64,000 nucleotides of DNA from Molanna angustata (Eukaryota; Arthropoda; Insecta; Trichoptera; Molannidae). Positions 13,803-26,700 of this stretch are shown here, one piece after another. Every line of letters begins with the position of its first letter. Within the stretch, counting starts at the first letter, position 1. The stretch lies in contig OY754969.1 in assembly GCA_963576475.1 (NCBI GenBank), forward strand, positions 30,299,226 to 30,363,225, given 5' to 3'. A program made the position numbers and the translations under genes. The notes under the pieces were generated by a model that had not been told where the DNA came from, ran no database searches, and worked only from the letters and a program-made list of their open reading frames with translations.

Positions 13803-13890
13803 ATATCGGTCGTTGGCATAGCGGCTAGTGCGCTATTGAGGACGCGGGTTCGAATCCTGCCTCAACCGATTTCGTTATCCTATACAATTT
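13803..13890 (+). mobile_element. tRNA-derived SINE, family C, diverged head fragment
   Basis: GGTCGTTGGCATAGCGGCTA (box A) and GGGTTCGAATCCTGCC (box B) are followed by the family C junction ACCGATTTCGTTATCCTATA. The anticodon arm is shortened to about 14 bases, so this is not a working tRNA gene. It lies next to a LINE C-terminal remnant. Confidence 0.7.
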
Positions 13891-14346
13891 GCTTAGTTTT
13901 GGGAAATTATGGAGATGCCTATATTCTTCTTGTTGCAAAGAATTATTCATTCTTTACAAAAAAATATTCAAGAAATCTTCTCCATAAACTATCATTTTTT
14001 CTAATCATTAGCTGTTATTCAAATGCAGCATAACAGATAATATCGATTACATAGCGCTTGTTGATATTATGCATTTGTCATCATCGTTAGGTACTTAGTA
14101 TCAATTAGAAAATTGATAAATTAATTACTGTGCTAATAGAATAATCGACTATTTAGGTACATATGTTATTACGCGTATTTTAGAACTTATAATTTTCGTG
14201 GGAAACATGTATCTAACTGCTATAACAAAATACTATCTCTTGTCAATTGCTGAGTAATCAATATTAGTTTAAACTGTAATATTTGGTTATTAGACGCGAT
14301 TATAACATAAATGTAAATATTTTAATTGATAATATTATGTCTTATT

Positions 14347-14963
<617 letters not shown>

Positions 14964-15014
14964 CTATGTTTGTACTCTTTTATTATTTATTTATTTATTT
15001 ACAATCAAGTGTAG

Positions 15015-15085
15015 AAAGGCGGGGTTTTTTGCCATGAAGCAATCTCTTCCAACCTACCAAAGCAACGTGAAGGCTCAAATAAAGT
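15015..15085 (-). mobile_element. LINE/SINE tail fragment
   Basis: Minus strand reads TTGCTTTGGTAGGTTGGAAG, AGATTGCTTCATGGC and AAAAAACCCCGCC, matching the 3' tail of the LINE at 19500-20104 and of the SINE family A copies. Confidence 0.6.
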
Positions 15086-16384
15086 CGGTTCAATGAAATA
15101 TGTTGAAAAAAAACACGATCACATCAACTGTAGGAACTTTAAAAATATAAAAAAATGTTTTTCGTGATATTTATTTGTTTATTTGTATGTTTTGTGATAT
15201 TTATGTTTATATATAATGGCGTGAAGACATGCATGATTCTATTAATAAATAAATGAGGAAACTAAATTATAGTGGTAGTATTGTATACAAATTTCAACTG
15301 CTTGGTTTGTTTATATTATTATTGACTATCGTTTTTCTTATTACACCAAACAAATTAGGTATTTTATCAATTCTATTAATTATAACCATTTTGAACTAAC
15401 CAATCACGAAAAATATCGGAACTATATGAATCATTTTAAATTAGGTACATCTATAACTTCCCACACAAAACTAGACAACTATTGTTTTTGAAAAATTCAC
15501 TTTTTTCTTTTTACTAAAGTCCACATATCCCATTTCCTAATGTTCAACGTATTGTTAGTTCATTATTGAATTGCAATTATTTCACATATTTTCCCTGACA
15601 ATATAATGCAAAATTTATTGTGTGTAGGACGTCTATAGTCTTGCTATGGTACGAATAACACCAGATGTTGACCAAATATCGCCGTGTATTTGGTTTTACA
15701 AAGAAAAACACCCACTTTATTATCTGTTGACACTTGTTTCGCAACGAGTATTATTATCATCGTCGACAAACATTATAATATATTCTATAACTCTCTCGAA
15801 TAAACCTGCGTTTTGATTGTCTTTATACCTTTTAGGATCCGCTGTACGCCATTTTGAAAAACCAATAACATATTATAAAGTACCTGCCATTCCCTTATAT
15901 GTATCTAAATGTTTGTCATTTCATTATAATATTCAGTAGTCAGCACATGACAATGGAAATTAGTCATTCTTTCCGTTTGATTAGATTCAATTCACAATTC
16001 AATTTTTTTACGTTTGTATTAATTTTCACTTTCAAAATAATTCAATTCAATTTCAGTAGTGCATTTTGTTAGTGCGCTCTCCGTCAGTCATTTTAAGTTT
16101 GGTTTAATTAAATAATTAGCCACTGTCTCGCCTACATTCGGACCCGATTGTTGATTGACTCATGATGTATTTTTTAATTGACATAGTCCTTCGTTGGGCC
16201 TTATACGTGAATTACAAATTTTAAACAGTCTATCGTAAACACTCATCTTTCCTTACCTGATATTTTAATAGTTCAATTCCAAATCCTTTCAGTGCACAAC
16301 AAGTGGTCGTTATTTTTTTCGCATATTTAAACTCAATTCACACCCATCTAGCACAGTTTCAACTCACTTCTTTTTCACTTTTCA
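15086..16384. other. Unassigned AT-rich DNA
   Basis: No exon, TE-coding segment or repeat boundary recognised between the tail fragment at 15015 and the weak tRNA-like match at 16385. Confidence 0.6.
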
Positions 16385-16450
16385 CCGGGACGATTGGTGG
16401 TTCTCTCGGGTTTGAACTCGCGCCCTTGGTTTGGGCGGTATTCTCTCTCG
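16385..16450 (-). mobile_element. Weak tRNA-like SINE head
   Basis: Minus strand has GGCGCGAGTTCAAACCCGAG, resembling a box B, after TGGTCGAGAGAGAATACCGC. Box A is poor and no body was matched to other copies. Confidence 0.35.
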
Positions 16451-17104
16451 ACCAACGACAAGTGTATGGTTGATGGTGTTCACCATTCGTAGTGCTATGC
16501 TTGTGGCTCAACTAAGGCGTCACTGGCAGGGCTGGCATCTGACGTTCATTTAAAATAACAAACCACACAGTTTTGTTTTTACTTTTTTTATTCTTTAAAA
16601 ACGAAACGACCGTTTTGCCTACTCAGTGTCTTTTATTCGTCATTTTTTTAAGTTATCGAAGCACTAAAAAGCTTTAAAAGCATCTATTTAATGTGTCATC
16701 ATACAAAGTTATCAGGTAAATAATATAAATTACGTGTTATTGTATTATTAAACATACCATCACGCATTGTCCCTTACGGGATAAGCAGAGAGAAACCGAG
16801 TGACATACACATCTATCCTTGCAAACATTCATGCATCTATTTATGTTTTATATTTGTAGGCTCGGTTTTGTTTATTTTTGTACATTTGTTTATTTTTTCA
16901 GTCAACCTTTTATTCCTTGAAAACGTCCAAATTAACTCAGAGCGTCCACATTTTTCATTATATCATACATTGTTATGTTGCATACTATTCTTTATGATGT
17001 CCATTTCCTCGGCACTTATTTGACACTGCGATGACGTAGAAAAAAAGTCTAAACGAAAGTTTGAGATTTTTTTTTCTATGTTTATCTTTTATACCATCGG
17101 GTTT

Positions 17105-17250
17105 TGCTTTTATGCCAGCATCTTGGGTTCAGATCCCAGCAGAGGATAAGTTAAATTCTCACACAAAGGACTAAAATCACTGCTTAGTCGTAAGAAATTG
17201 TCCCTTGGCAATAAACTCACCACTTGATCAGGGTGTAAGCATAGTTTTTT
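17105..17250 (+). mobile_element. SINE family A, copy lacking most of its head
   Basis: CTTGGGTTCAGATCCCAGCA with GAGGATAAGTTAAATTCT is the box B region and body. The tail has CGTAAGAAATTG and TTGGCAATAAACTCACCAC with CAGGGTGTAAGC, as in 18361-18515 (minus) and the LINE tail. Confidence 0.78.
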
Positions 17251-17589
17251 TTTGTTTTCACACTTTTTTATTTGATTTAGTGGCAGTTGTTGAATTCTGA
17301 CAACCCTGAAATCGGTATCGTCCGTAGCCATAGTGAATGTCGTATAAATATTATGGCCGTACTTATATGTATGGGTGCGGAACGGTTGATGTATGGAGAT
17401 ATATGAAACGCAGATTGTCCATGAATTATATCAACAGATGCCACTATGTAGTTACTTACTGTTGCTGCTGTCTGTGTTTACATTTTGCTGTATATGTAAA
17501 AATTTTCGACTACTGGCTTTTGTCCTCTGATTGGAAATTGGTCTATAAATTGTATTTTAAATTTCATTAACGTAGCACGCATTTTCTTG

Positions 17590-17962
17590 TGCATGAGTAC
17601 AAATTCAAACAATGCACGAAGATATCTTTGAAATTTGCACGCAAAAGACTTTTTCCTATGTTAATGTCAGTTTTAGCATCTTTAGTTACCTCTTTCCAAT
17701 TTATGTTTTCATTCAGTATTATTGTATCATCCGCAAAAGAAATAATTTTTCCCTTAACACTGAGTTTAAGTTAATCATTAACGTAGATAATATTATACAA
17801 AATAGGACCGAAAACGGTTCCTTGCGGAATTCCGAATTGGGATGTCTCAAAGTCACTTGTGAGGTCATTAATTCTGACAAATTGTTTCCATTGGTATAAG
17901 TAGCTTTGAATCAAGTTATCAAATATAATATATATTTTTAATAGGTATTTTAAATCAAACAA
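17590..17962 (-). pseudogene. LINE reverse transcriptase core remnant, frameshifted
   Basis: The minus strand 17771-17962 encodes NLIQSYLYQWKQFVRIND...SQFGIPQGTVFGPILYNI, the RT motif GxPQGTVxGPxLxxI. The next frame (17590-17760) gives ISFADDTIILNENINWKEV, the catalytic xADD block. A frameshift or small deletion separates the two. Its 5' edge coincides with the long palindrome at 17940-18112. Confidence 0.85.
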
Positions 17963-18112
17963 ATGATTTGGTCTACATATATATTTTTTCCTGAATCCAG
18001 GACGACCGTTTCAGCTTATTAGGCCCTTATCAACTGCTGAAACGGCCGTCCTGGATTCAGGAAAAAATATATATGTAGACCAAATCATTTGTTTGATTTA
18101 AAATACCTATTT
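17940..18112. repeat. Long near-perfect palindrome, 76-bp arms, 20-bp loop
   Basis: The left arm 17940-18015 (AATAGGTATTTTAAATCAAA ... CCGTTTCAGC) is the reverse complement of 18036-18112 (one A/G mismatch seen, in GGACGACCG against GGACGGCCG). The spacer is 18016-18035. It abuts an RT remnant, so it may be a folded-back duplication at a TE end. Confidence 0.95.
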
Positions 18113-18360
18113 CAACACCGTCAGTATTGACAAAATTAAAAAATCATATATTTTTAATTTGTTTACTCATTGCAATACGCCAGTTCCATCTGTAGATAAA
18201 TATTAGTTATTATTGTAAGCTCACTGTGATTTATAAGATAATTTAGGCTTTTCTGGGGCTTACATAACTAGGAACAAACCCGAACAATATGCAATATTAC
18301 TTTAATCAATGTACTATGAGTTTTCGCTTTTTTGGTATAAAGAAGTGTTTGTAATAATAT

Positions 18361-18515
18361 TAATAATAATAACAATAAACACTGGCTTGCACCCTGCGCA
18401 ATTGGCGAGTTTATTGCCAATTTCTTCCAACTAACCTGTGTTTCCAGCCCAGAGAAGCAATATTTGCGTTGAATTTAAATAAATTCCTCCTCTGCTGGGT
18501 ATCGAACCCTATATA
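18361..18515 (-). mobile_element. SINE family A, minus-strand copy
   Basis: Minus strand reads AGGGTTCGATACCCAGCAGA, GGAGGAATTTATTTAAATTC, TCTGGGCTGGAAACACAGGT and TAGTTGGAAGAAATTGGCAA with TAAACTCGCC and GGGTGCAAGCCAGTG. It shares box B and body with 59699-59850. Confidence 0.82.
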
Positions 18516-19499
18516 TTCTTTTTATTTATTTATATGTATATCGCAAAAAAATATTTTATTATTTGCAGTAGTTTTACTATAAGGTAAAATTTAAAATTTT
18601 AATTAATTACCTATTTTCATTTTAATTTGCCTTTGTAAACCGTTTTATCGGACAATATATGTTACTGAATCATGTCCCTGTGCCAACGCTTGAGTTTTAT
18701 CAATTTTAAAATCACCAAAAAAGCTTTTGTTTTTCTTAAAATTAGCAAAAATTTTAATACTTGTACAATTATACACTAAACAATTCCTAGTCATTTTGAT
18801 ATACCTACCACCCCATATTAAATTTTATGGTTTTTAAGTAGGTACTACTGGAATCCTTGGTTATTTTTTTGTAGATGAATTGACTTGTTCGCGATTTCTA
18901 TAGTTATTATTTTAATTATACTACATTCACTTTAATGGTAGCTCACCCAGTATTTGCGTTGATTTCCCTTGAATGTTAAAAATATGGCAACTTCGTTATA
19001 ATAATATGTGTAGGTTCGTACTTTTGTCGTCTCTTGTGCAATAATGCGTGGTAGGACCCGTTTCGTTGTAATATGTAACATGATTACCTACAGTAAAACA
19101 GAGACGTAATAAGACTGATATAATATACTTTAAATGGCTTTTTGTATTTCAGAAGGACTGATTAACGCGAATTAATTATTTTTATCACTTGGGCCGGTTT
19201 CACCAAGATACATCAAATCAAAAATCAACTAAGCACCCATTCGGAGCTTAAATCCTTGAGTGGAGCATGCGCAATTCCACGCCGATCGCCGCCATTATTT
19301 TTATGACAGTTACTAACAGTTGATTATTTGACACTCGTAGATTATGGATATAATTTAAAGAAACGGTCTACAAACACCAGCATTAAGCTTCTTTGTATTA
19401 AAAAAGAATTAATAAATTGATAAACTAAAAAATAATAAGAGTTTCAGGAAATAAAATATATTATCAATAATCTTTTGATTATTTATCTAACTTCATGTA
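18516..19499. other. Mostly unassigned DNA; MITE-like start near 19192
   Basis: GGGCCGGTTTCACCAAGATA at about 19192 resembles the ends of common insect MITEs, but no matching right end was found. The rest shows nothing. Confidence 0.4.
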
Positions 19500-20104
19500 C
19501 AATACTGCGCTCAATGGCGGGTTTATTGCCACAAGGCAATTTCTTCTAACCGACCAAAGCAATGTGAGGTAGGTACATTAAATTTATAACAAACGGAAAG
19601 AAACACTTAACATTATAAAGAGTAAATTCACAGCAACAAAGGAATGAAGGAAATAGAGGTTGAAGGAGGGGAGAGAGGATGGATATGGAGTGTCAGCTAA
19701 GAATTATTAGACAGGTAAAACAGTTGAATTTTTTTAAAAAGTTGAATCGATTGAGACGTCGTAGTATCATTACTTAAGGTGTTCCATAGTCTCGCTGATT
19801 GTACTTCAAAAGATGAACTCAGAAATTCAGTAAAATGAATGGGAATAGCTAGTGTAGTACGTTCAGCAGATCGAAGAGGCAGACCGTGATTTGACAAGAA
19901 AATAACCTTGTTCTTGAGATATTGTGATGAATTAGTGATGTTAATTAAATTATACAGTAGAGAAAGTAAATGAATATTACGACGTTGACGTATCTTAAGC
20001 CAGCGAAGAAGATTTCGGTAAGTAGAAATATGATATAATTTTCTAAGATTGTAAATAAATCGAATACAAACATTATTGCTCAAATAAATTTTAATATTTT
20101 TCAT
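19500..20104 (-). pseudogene. LINE C-terminal coding region and 3' tail
   Basis: The minus strand 19697-20104 encodes 135 residues: RFIYNLRKLYHISTYRNLLR, WLKIRQRRNIHLLSLLYNLI, GLPLRSAERTTLAIPIHFTE and SFEVQSARLWNTLSND, then FKKIQLFYLSNNS and a stop. This is the usual end of a LINE RT protein (no RT active site here). The 3' UTR beyond it carries TCGGTTAGAAGAAATTGCCT with TGTGGCAATAAACCCGCC. Relatives: 28270-28479 plus 32398-32480. Confidence 0.8.
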
Positions 20105-20608
20105 TTCATTATTTTTTACTGTCGTGTTTTATTTTTTAATTGTTATTTTCCAAAGTATGTTTTATTCAGTTTAAAATGTAATTTGAAATGCGCCGCGCCT
20201 GTACAAAACGATGCCAAATCGAATGGGCCTGTGTTTTTTATCTTTATTATACTCTGCACTGCAGATATTCAATAAAAGGATGACCATATCTGCATTTGCA
20301 TAACAAGAAACAACGTGCGTGGGAGGCTGCATCTATATTGCGTTTTATTATTTTACCAAAATAATCAGTAATTAGGTACCCATGCTTGCAGATAACAATG
20401 AAAGGAATTTCATTCAAAAAGGCGCCGTATCGAAACAAAATGGCGGTTTATCTATGTGAATAACTTGTTATCTAAACTTAAAAAAAAATGCTTGTGTTCA
20501 AGTGTATTGTTCTAAGCTCTTGATTCGACCCAAGAAGAATATGTACAGAAATAATTGAATATTTTAATAAATGATCTATCCAATATCCCGATTCCAGTTG
20601 TAGGTATT

Positions 20609-21036
20609 ATTCAGAGTGTCCCAAAAAGTACAGTCAAGTAGAAGTCTAAAGATAGAGCACCCCTGGGGGTACCCAAATATCCCTATACCTATATGTTCTG
20701 CGATTTTTTTTAATTACGCGATTTTTTTTGTATTTTTTGTCAAACCTTGACTAAAAAGACTTTATTGGTCACAAGTGACACGAAAAATAAAGATACATGC
20801 TCATTTTAATTTTTCAAAATAGACTAATAGTACCCTGCCATGTAAATTTCACTAAGCTATCTCTATGGCGTCAAACTTAAGAAATCTAGCATGTGTCCCG
20901 ATAATTCGTGTCTTGTTTGTTAAGGTTTGACAAATAATCGCAAAACATATATAGGGGTATTCGGGTACCCCCAGTGGCCAGTGGTGCTCTACCTCTAAAC
21001 TTCCGTTTGACTTTACTTTTTGGGACAACCTATATT
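20609..21036 (+). mobile_element. Inverted-repeat DNA element (mariner-like MITE)
   Basis: The left end AGTGTCCCAAAAAGTACAGT continues GATAGAGCACCCCTGGGGGT and ATATGTTCTGCGATT. The right end is its reverse complement with scattered changes (AATCGCAAAACATATATAGG, GTACCCCCAGTGG, ACTTTTTGGGACAACC). The inverted repeats are about 100 bp and there is no ORF. The right terminus has been used as the target of a SINE. Confidence 0.85.
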
Positions 21037-21318
21037 TTTTTTCCCCTTAGCGCTTTTTGTCCCGTTTCTATCGGGGTACGCTTTAACCATGATCCTGGAA
21101 TTGGCGAGTCTGGTTATTACATTGAAGCGACTGCCATCTGACCTTCGTAACCCTTAGAAAGGGGAACCAGACAAATTGGATCATGGCTACACATAGCTAG
21201 TGATATAAATCCGCACATAGATTTTTTTTAAAAATCCAGAGGTGCGTGCCCCGCCCGGATTCGAACCGTCGACCTCACGCATGTGAGGCGACGACCTTAC
21301 CGCTGGGCTATCACCGCT
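21036..21318 (-). mobile_element. tRNA-derived SINE with 14-bp target-site duplication
   Basis: On the minus strand the head AGCGGTGATAGCCCAGCGGT (box A) and ACGGTTCGAATCCGGGCGGG (box B) is followed by GCACGCACCTCTGGATTTTT, a 200-bp body and an A-rich end. GGGACAACCTATAT flanks it at 21022-21035 and 21319-21332. This head-plus-body architecture resembles known lepidopteran SINEs. Confidence 0.9.
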
Positions 21319-22114
21319 GGGACAACCTATATATAAGTTTATTATGAATTTACGAGTGTATCAAATTTGTTATTCTCTGATGTTGATATTAGAATTTAAT
21401 GATCATACTATTTTGGATTTACTTGGTGTGCCTTGCTCATTAAATGTTTCCAGTCTTTGCCAATACCAGATATCTGCCAACACTAATTTATTAGGTATGT
21501 GTTTACCTATAAGTGCTAAAAATATCAAGTACCTACTTACAATTCATTATCCCTCCGTTCTGTGAACTCCCAGGACTTAAAATGAAAAAAAAAATAACAA
21601 TTGCAATTCAATGTTTTCATGGAAATTATGTATCAGAAATTCATGCAATAAACCATTCTCAGAACAATATCTGCATTGTCAACATAAGTGTTGTATCTAG
21701 ATTTTCTTTCATACACTTCAACTAAATATACGAATAATATCTATTTTATATGTACTTTCCAAGGGGCCACCCCTAGCTAAGTATCTGAAAGGCTATTTGT
21801 TTTAAGCGACATGTTTCGATATCAACATTATCTTTGAAGCTAGGGCTGAATTTTTTTTGAAATAATATAATCAAGAGATTTTTTTCAGAAACAGTAACCT
21901 TACCCAGTTTCAAATATGGCCACTAGCTTTTTTTTATAAAAATAAAACTTGGAATGAATCTTCTTGTAAAGTTATGTCGCTTAAAAAAAATTGCCTCTGA
22001 ATAGGCAGAGCTCGACAAGTGAAAAAAAGTGTGGGTGACTATTTTATACAGCATAGGTTCCCAATACACTATACTACGTTGAACATAAACTGATTTTATT
22101 TATATTTTTTTACA

Positions 22115-22375
22115 AATTTTTAACATCTCAATAGAGACGAAGTTGGAATATTATAAAAGAACCATGAACTCAAGGCACCTACAGGGCTTGCGACCTGTCG
22201 TCGGCTGGTTTACGTGATCACTTTATGTACTTGCGCAACGTTCACCTATTGTGCCTTTTTATTGAGTTCTGTTATGAATTCAAATTTTTGAATGTTTGAA
22301 AATAGTTGAAAAATACCATCTCCATCTATGAAGTAACGAATAAACTTTTTTTGTAACTCCATCTATTGAGAAATT
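22115..22375 (+). mobile_element. MITE family A, partial copy
   Basis: TTTTTAACATCTCAATAGAG opens the copy and TAACTCCATCTATTGAGAAA closes it, with the shared interior (GTCGGCTGGTTTACGTGATC, CTATGAAGTAACGAATAAAC). The right terminal repeat is truncated. Confidence 0.85.
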
Positions 22376-23623
22376 GTTTTTTTTTAAACAATGAAAGCAA
22401 CAGTATATGAAGTGACAATGTTCTCGCACAGATGTCACTCCTGAACTGTGCCAATAATATAATTTCATTTTTGGCTTGTTTACCTACTTGTACCAATGTG
22501 TACGTAAATCGAATATTTTTTAAAAGTTGCATGTCTGCAAACATTGGATTTTTTTCCCTGTCGGGATTTTTTGGTTGATTCAAGTTAGTATATCCCTGTA
22601 TTAAAATTGGTTTGTGCACAGGAGACTTCACCCACAGTCTTTCGCTTTGGCGAGCTCTACCTAACTATGACGAGCACCTAACAGCCTCTTAGTTTTAGAG
22701 GAATTCGGTATGATTGCCACTACAATGAGCATAACATTTTAATGTTACTTATCTGTATTTTTATCCATCCCAAGTTGTCCACACTGCGTTGCCTGGCATT
22801 TGATACCATCAATATGTCTGTAAACATAAACTTCATTTCCTTACCTTATCAAAAAATATTTTTTCCAATAATTATTCTGTCGTTGTGTTTTTTGAAAAAA
22901 TGGTAGAGAAAGAGTTCTTCCATCTACATATATTTTAAAATCCAATAACTTCTTATCTTGCCCTTTTTTACACTATTTTATTTGAATTCATCTGTCTGTC
23001 CGTCCTGTAATTTTGCAATTGATTTTAAACCAACTTCATTACCAGTTAGAGCTCTGATACTTTCAGAATTTGTGTATTACCGATGACAATGCATGGTTTC
23101 CAGCTTGATTCATTTGATATTTTGATAAAATTAGGCTTACATTCAAACTTGTGTAATTGTTTAAGAACCATTTTTATCGTTTGACAGTATATTATTTGTA
23201 TTTGAATTTGTTTACTGCATTTGACATGGCAGTATGAATGTAAACAATCTACGGACCAAATGTAATTTTTTTTTTATTCTTCATTTCAACGTGAAGAAAA
23301 CTTTGAAAAGTGTGTCCTCAATTTTTTTTAATAAAATTTTTTATTAATATATTTAATTTTTTTGTTAAGTTTACATAGGATTATATTATTTTTACACTTA
23401 ACTGTATGGTATAAGAATAACATAAAAATCTTGTTATCGCCATCCTATTCATTATTGCAAGATTTTCAATATCCATTAAACACAAAATTTCAAATTGATT
23501 AACTATTGAAAATTCATTTGATGTAGTAAAAATTTATATTGTCGTCTTTAATTCCATCATTACCCTGGATACATTTTTAGAAATATTATTATAGCTTAAC
23601 GGTCTCATGTGCTTTTTTTACAG
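22376..23623. other. Unassigned DNA just before the first visible GCP2 exon
   Basis: Presumably intron of GCP2. AT-rich, no earlier GCP2 exon recognised. Confidence 0.55.
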
Positions 23624-23767
23624 GTAACAAACGTGGATGAAGTTCTTCAAAAGCACAGCGATTTTCTGGAGGCCTGTCTGGAAGATTGCATGTTGACAAG
23701 CCCCCCTCTTCTGACCACTCTCACCAAGCTTTGCCAAGTCTGCGTACAGTTTTGTCAATTTTTCCAG
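23624..23767 (+). CDS. Tubgcp2: GCP2 exon (first visible), 48 codons, phase 0 to phase 0
   Basis: The acceptor is a T-rich tract ending TTTTTTTACAG and the donor is CCAG|GTAATT. The exon encodes VTNVDEVLQKH...CMLTSPPLLTTLTKLCQVCVQFCQFFQ, an alpha-helical piece of the C-terminal GRIP2 domain, which contacts gamma-tubulin. The conserved block is FLEACLEDCMLT, corresponding to FLDxCLKxCMLT in animal GCP2 proteins. It is exactly 144 bases, so both flanking introns are phase 0. Confidence 0.88.
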
Positions 23768-26700
23768 GTAATTTTTCACCCTCACTCAGTCAAATTGTAC
23801 AATTGTATCACATTCCAGCACATTATTTTTATCCATCTTCACAATGTTGTTTATCACAAATTATTATTAATGTGGAGCACAGTTTAGCGCTTTTAGATGA
23901 TAAAGTGACATTTTGTACTCAAATTTATTTTTAATTTGAGCCATTGATGTATGCAGTGGATTCATTGCACTTCAAAAAGAACTTATGTATGTTTCTGCTT
24001 AAAGATTTATAAGCAGAACCATCAGTTGATCAACAGAATGTTCAGTTGGTCTTCAATGCATTGAAACAATTTTATTCATTTTTTCATAATATCATCTCGT
24101 TGTTACACCACATAATTCTTCATCAAGTCATTTCCATAGACCTGTTCAATCTCAGGGCTTCTAAAACTTTTCAGACTGACAATTGTACATTTATTTCTTT
24201 CTCGTCGGTACTAATTCCACATTTAAAAGTAAATACTAAACAAATGATTTTTTTTAAAGAATATAATCTAATTGCATGGCTTTGGTGTGGCCAAATTAAC
24301 TTATATTTGACTAAATAATAAAACTAATATATTATTTTCTAATACTCTTTGATGTATGCTGCTCTTTATTTTTTAACAAATTAACATTGTTTTCTTGTTA
24401 TTAAATAATATTATCTTTCATTGCTTTGAAGTTGTTATTTATACTTTTAATGTTATCACCTATTTGGTTGTTAATAATTTTTACAGATGGAAAAAATTTA
24501 AATATTCCATAAATACTAAAAAAACCTAAAAAAGTAACTATATTTATTTTGAGGCTGACATTCTTTTTATATTACATTGCTAAACAAAATAATTTATTTA
24601 GTATTTTATTTGTTACCGTTTTATGCAGATTCCTTGTCAACGTCATGTTAGTACTCGTAATATAAGATTTAAATTAGCTATGCAGTTAGTGTATCTTTGA
24701 AAAGCTGAGCAACTTTATATCAAAATGATTAATTAAATAATGACCTTATTAAGAATTAACTACATACAATAATTAAAATTATGGGAAGTATTTTTGAAAT
24801 ACTGAGCAACTTAATATTAGAAAGATAATATTTTCCAATCACTTGATTGAGGTTAAACTACAATGTACGAAAGCATTTTATGTTTACTTGATATAGCTTT
24901 CTGTGTCAACTGTGTATATAATTTGTGTGTTTTCCATTTTGCTGCATCTGATAAACAAAAGGAAATGAGGAAATATTTTGTGGATGCAGAATTGACCGGT
25001 ATGATTGGGTCAGCCTACGAAGCTACAGAATCCCTGGAGGTATACAATCATGGAATGCTCAGTCAACAAACATTATCTTAAAACTAACCTTTAATAAATT
25101 TACTTCCCATCCTTCAACACATTGTCAACATACTTACACAATACACGGCCTTCCTAAGAAACAAGCCATGGAGCTCGATTTGCAATGTTTCTTGTGGTCC
25201 TATGAAGGTGTCACTTTGACAGGCCACACAAAGATAGAAAATAACAGGTTTATAGGAAATACTTCGTTTACCAAGTTAACAACAAAAAAAGTATTTTATC
25301 TGTTACAATTCGCTTTATTTAAACCACAAATGAGTTTTTTATTTATATATTGCTTTTCGGGCAACTAACAGTTACTATGTAAAATTTAATTTGACAATTT
25401 GCCACATTCTGGATACTTAATATTTATCTCTCACATATTCAAAACTGTATCTCCACCGGGAATTGGACCCGAGACTTTTGGCTCAAATGTAACTAAACTA
25501 AATATATGCCACGAAGACTGTCATTTTTGATATGTCTGGTTATGAAGCGACTGCTTTTTATTTAGAATGGATGGCAACTACTAACTGTGACAATATTGTT
25601 AATTACTCTATGGCCTGTAATTTTCTTTCCCAATGACAATTTAAAAATTTTGCTAAATCTATCAATATGGCTGTGTCACATCATGCATTATTTCAATTAT
25701 TCTTAAATCAGTCCAAATCATGGCTTGTAGTAGTCTTTTCACAAACATTTTATTATAAATTTGTATTTCTATTTTTCTTTGATACATTTAGATTTCTTTA
25801 TTTTTCATTTTGTTGAATCATGATTTTATAATTTTGTGATGTGTAAATAAAATATATTACATATTTATATGAACTAGGTACTTGAAACTTATGTAGTTTA
25901 TATTTTTTTTCTAATAGACATTAAAATATCACGATAGAAAGTTATTAAAAACTTTATTCAAGATTGCAGAACTGCAACTGAATATGCTGTATAGTTTTAT
26001 CTTTTTACTTTGTATGTATTACATGTATGTTACCATTTTGTGTTGTGTAATTTAAAAAAGTTTGTTTGTTTATGTGTAATTACTTTTTTTGATTTTCTTA
26101 AACTATATTAAATCTGTTGAATATCTGGACATGATTTGCAGAATGGAAATGATCATGTATCAAAAAAAAATTTAACATTGATTTAAAATAGTGTATGCAT
26201 CTCATCATCAGCAATGGCGCTACAGCCCGGTGTGGGCCTTGACCTCCTCAAGAAATTGCCTCCATTCCGCCCTGTCGACAGCAATTCTCCTCCAATTTGT
26301 TTGTCCGATCGTTCTTATATCACCCTCGATGACATCCAGCCATCTCATCCTAGGTCTCCCTCTGCTTCTTCTTTCTTCAGGGCAGGTGTTCAATAATTTC
26401 TTTGGGACCTGGCTATCCTCCATTCTACAAACGTATCCGAGCCAACATAGACGTTGTATTTTGATGTATTGGACAATGTTTGGTTCGCCATACATTATTT
26501 CTAGCTCATGGTTAAACCGGATCTTCCAAGATCCTCCTTCACAGGTAGGGCCAAATATTTTGCGAAGTATTTTCCTCTCGAACACCAACAATGCATTTTC
26601 GTCCTTCTTGGTCAATGTCCAGCATTCTAAGAAAACCGGTCTAAGAAGAGTTTTGTAAATGAGGGTTTTAGTTTTACGAGAGATGAGTCGTGACCTTAGG

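Noticed and set aside
17110..17331. 73-codon minus-strand gene
   Set aside because: Lies across a SINE family A copy; no homology or codon signature.
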